Positions 63,425 to 64,000 of a stretch of 64,000 nucleotides of DNA are shown in pieces. Position numbers and translations under genes: made by a program. A model generated the notes under the pieces. The model was given only the letters and a program-made list of their open reading frames with translations. It ran no database searches and was not told the origin of the DNA. Position 1 is the first letter of the stretch, and each line of letters opens with the position of its first letter. Origin of the DNA: Thiobacillus sp. (GTDB lineage Bacteria; Pseudomonadota; Gammaproteobacteria; Burkholderiales; Thiobacillaceae); assembly GCF_030696885.1 (NCBI RefSeq), contig NZ_JAUYRI010000017.1:349212-413211 (forward strand). The letters are read 5' to 3'.

Positions 63425-63453
63425 TGCTTCACATCCATCCAACCGGTTGCGTC

Positions 63454-64000
63454 ATGCAGACAGGCTTAGAAGACCAGCTCGGTCTTTATCAGAAACGCAT
63501 TCCCATCGTCACCCGCTCGGTGACGGGACGCTTTCGCCGTTTCAAAACCACGGTGCTGGCGCTGGCCTATGCGATCTATTTCCTGCTGCCCTGGCTGCCC
63601 TGGTCGCGTCTGGATGCGCCGGCACAGGCGGTGCTGTTCGATTTGCCGGGACGCCGGTTCCTGATTTTCGGCCTGACGGTCTATCCGCAGGACGTCATCT
63701 GGCTGGCGCTGCTCCTGTTCATCGCCGCTATCCTGCTGTTTTTCGTGACAGGTCTGGTCGGCCGCGCATTCTGCGGCTACTTCTGCTTCCAGACGCTATG
63801 GACCGACTTCTTCATCTGGATCGAGCACAAGATCCAGGGCGAGCGGCCGGCCCGGGTCCGCCTCTATCGCCAGCCTTGGGACCGCGAGAAAATCTTCAAG
63901 ATCGGCGGCACCCACGCGCTGTGGGGGGTGGTGTCGTTCTGGACCGGGCTCACCTTCGTCGCCTATTTCACCTATGCGCCACAACTGGTGGTGGACTTTT
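63454..64000 (+). CDS. ccoG: Cytochrome oxidase accessory protein CcoG (3' end outside window)
   Basis: The first 182 residues of a CcoG/RdxA/FixG-type protein; the frame is open at the window end. It begins MQTGLEDQLGLYQKRIPIV and has membrane segments around TVLALAYAIYFLLPWLP and VIWLALLLFIAAILLFFVTG. The segment GRAFCGYFCFQTLWTDFF corresponds to the family's first cysteine motif, usually CGYxCPQTVW; here the Pro is Phe. CcoG reduces copper for cbb3 assembly using Fe-S clusters in its later, unseen part. It follows the ccoP terminator, so it probably has its own promoter or is reached by readthrough. Confidence 0.9.
   Translation, partial: MQTGLEDQLGLYQKRIPIVTRSVTGRFRRFKTTVLALAYAIYFLLPWLPWSRLDAPAQAVLFDLPGRRFLIFGLTVYPQDVIWLALLLFIAAILLFFVTGLVGRAFCGYFCFQTLWTDFFIWIEHKIQGERPARVRLYRQPWDREKIFKIGGTHALWGVVSFWTGLTFVAYFTYAPQLVVDF

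Noticed and set aside
1-64000. CRISPR arrays, tRNA or rRNA genes, transposases, phage genes
   Set aside because: No regularly spaced repeats, RNA gene hallmarks or mobile-element proteins were seen; only short REP-like palindromes.

Overview
The window looks like the chromosome of a high-G+C betaproteobacterium. Gene order and gene families (XrtA/PEP-CTERM locus, bioBFHCD operon, coxB with a fused cytochrome c domain, ccoNOQP-ccoG) suggest a Thiobacillus/Nitrosomonadales-type organism. That placement is inference; there is no rRNA or other phylogenetic marker here. I found no tRNA, rRNA, CRISPR array, insertion sequence or prophage gene.

Region 1 (1-23,339, mostly + strand) is the core of an exosortase A (XrtA) exopolysaccharide/protein-sorting locus. 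It begins inside a FemAB-like gene and runs through a TIGR03087-type glycosyltransferase, an xrtA-epsI fusion, a TIGR03088-type glycosyltransferase, an XrtA-type amidotransferase, two more GT-B glycosyltransferases, a PaaK/CapK-like adenylating enzyme, an alpha/alpha-toroid protein, a formyltransferase, an O-glycosylation ligase, an SGNH protein and an MBOAT acyltransferase. Most junctions are 4-base ATGA/GTGA overlaps, so the run is probably one translationally coupled operon. After a reverse-strand asparagine-synthase-like gene come a sulfotransferase, a deacetylase-like protein, two glycosyltransferases and a secreted TPR protein.

Region 2 (23,355-41,676, all - strand) is a glycan variation arm: a giant GT2-membrane-alkaline-phosphatase-fold fusion, six further glycosyltransferases or GT-like proteins, a second sulfotransferase, wecB, a second alpha/alpha-toroid protein, a GT14-like enzyme, a CRTAC1-type propeller lipoprotein, a Wzx-type flippase and a methyltransferase. 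Parts of 33.7-40.7 kb are visibly less G+C rich. With region 1 this predicts a surface or secreted glycan carrying many non-sugar groups (formyl, acyl, amide, sulfate, possibly a phosphate-linked group). Short palindromic REP-like elements lie between some of these genes.

Region 3 (41,939-49,973) is housekeeping: aroB-dgt, then comF divergent from an operon of a small membrane protein followed by bioB, bioF, bioH, bioC and bioD. BioB and BioC each contain an unusual peptide encoded by palindromic DNA.

Region 4 (50,103-64,000) is respiratory: a DUF2244 protein, coxB (with cytochrome c domain), coxA, a 32-residue assembly microprotein, cox11, a DUF2970 protein, coxC and a strong terminator; then a convergent DUF2909 gene, SURF1, a SCO-like protein, ctaA and ctaB (heme A synthesis). 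A predicted Fe-S Rrf2 regulator and a SCO1/SenC protein separate this from ccoNOQP, a terminator and the start of ccoG. The high-oxygen (heme-copper A-type) and low-oxygen (cbb3) oxidases are thus adjacent, with one predicted redox/NO-sensing regulator between them.
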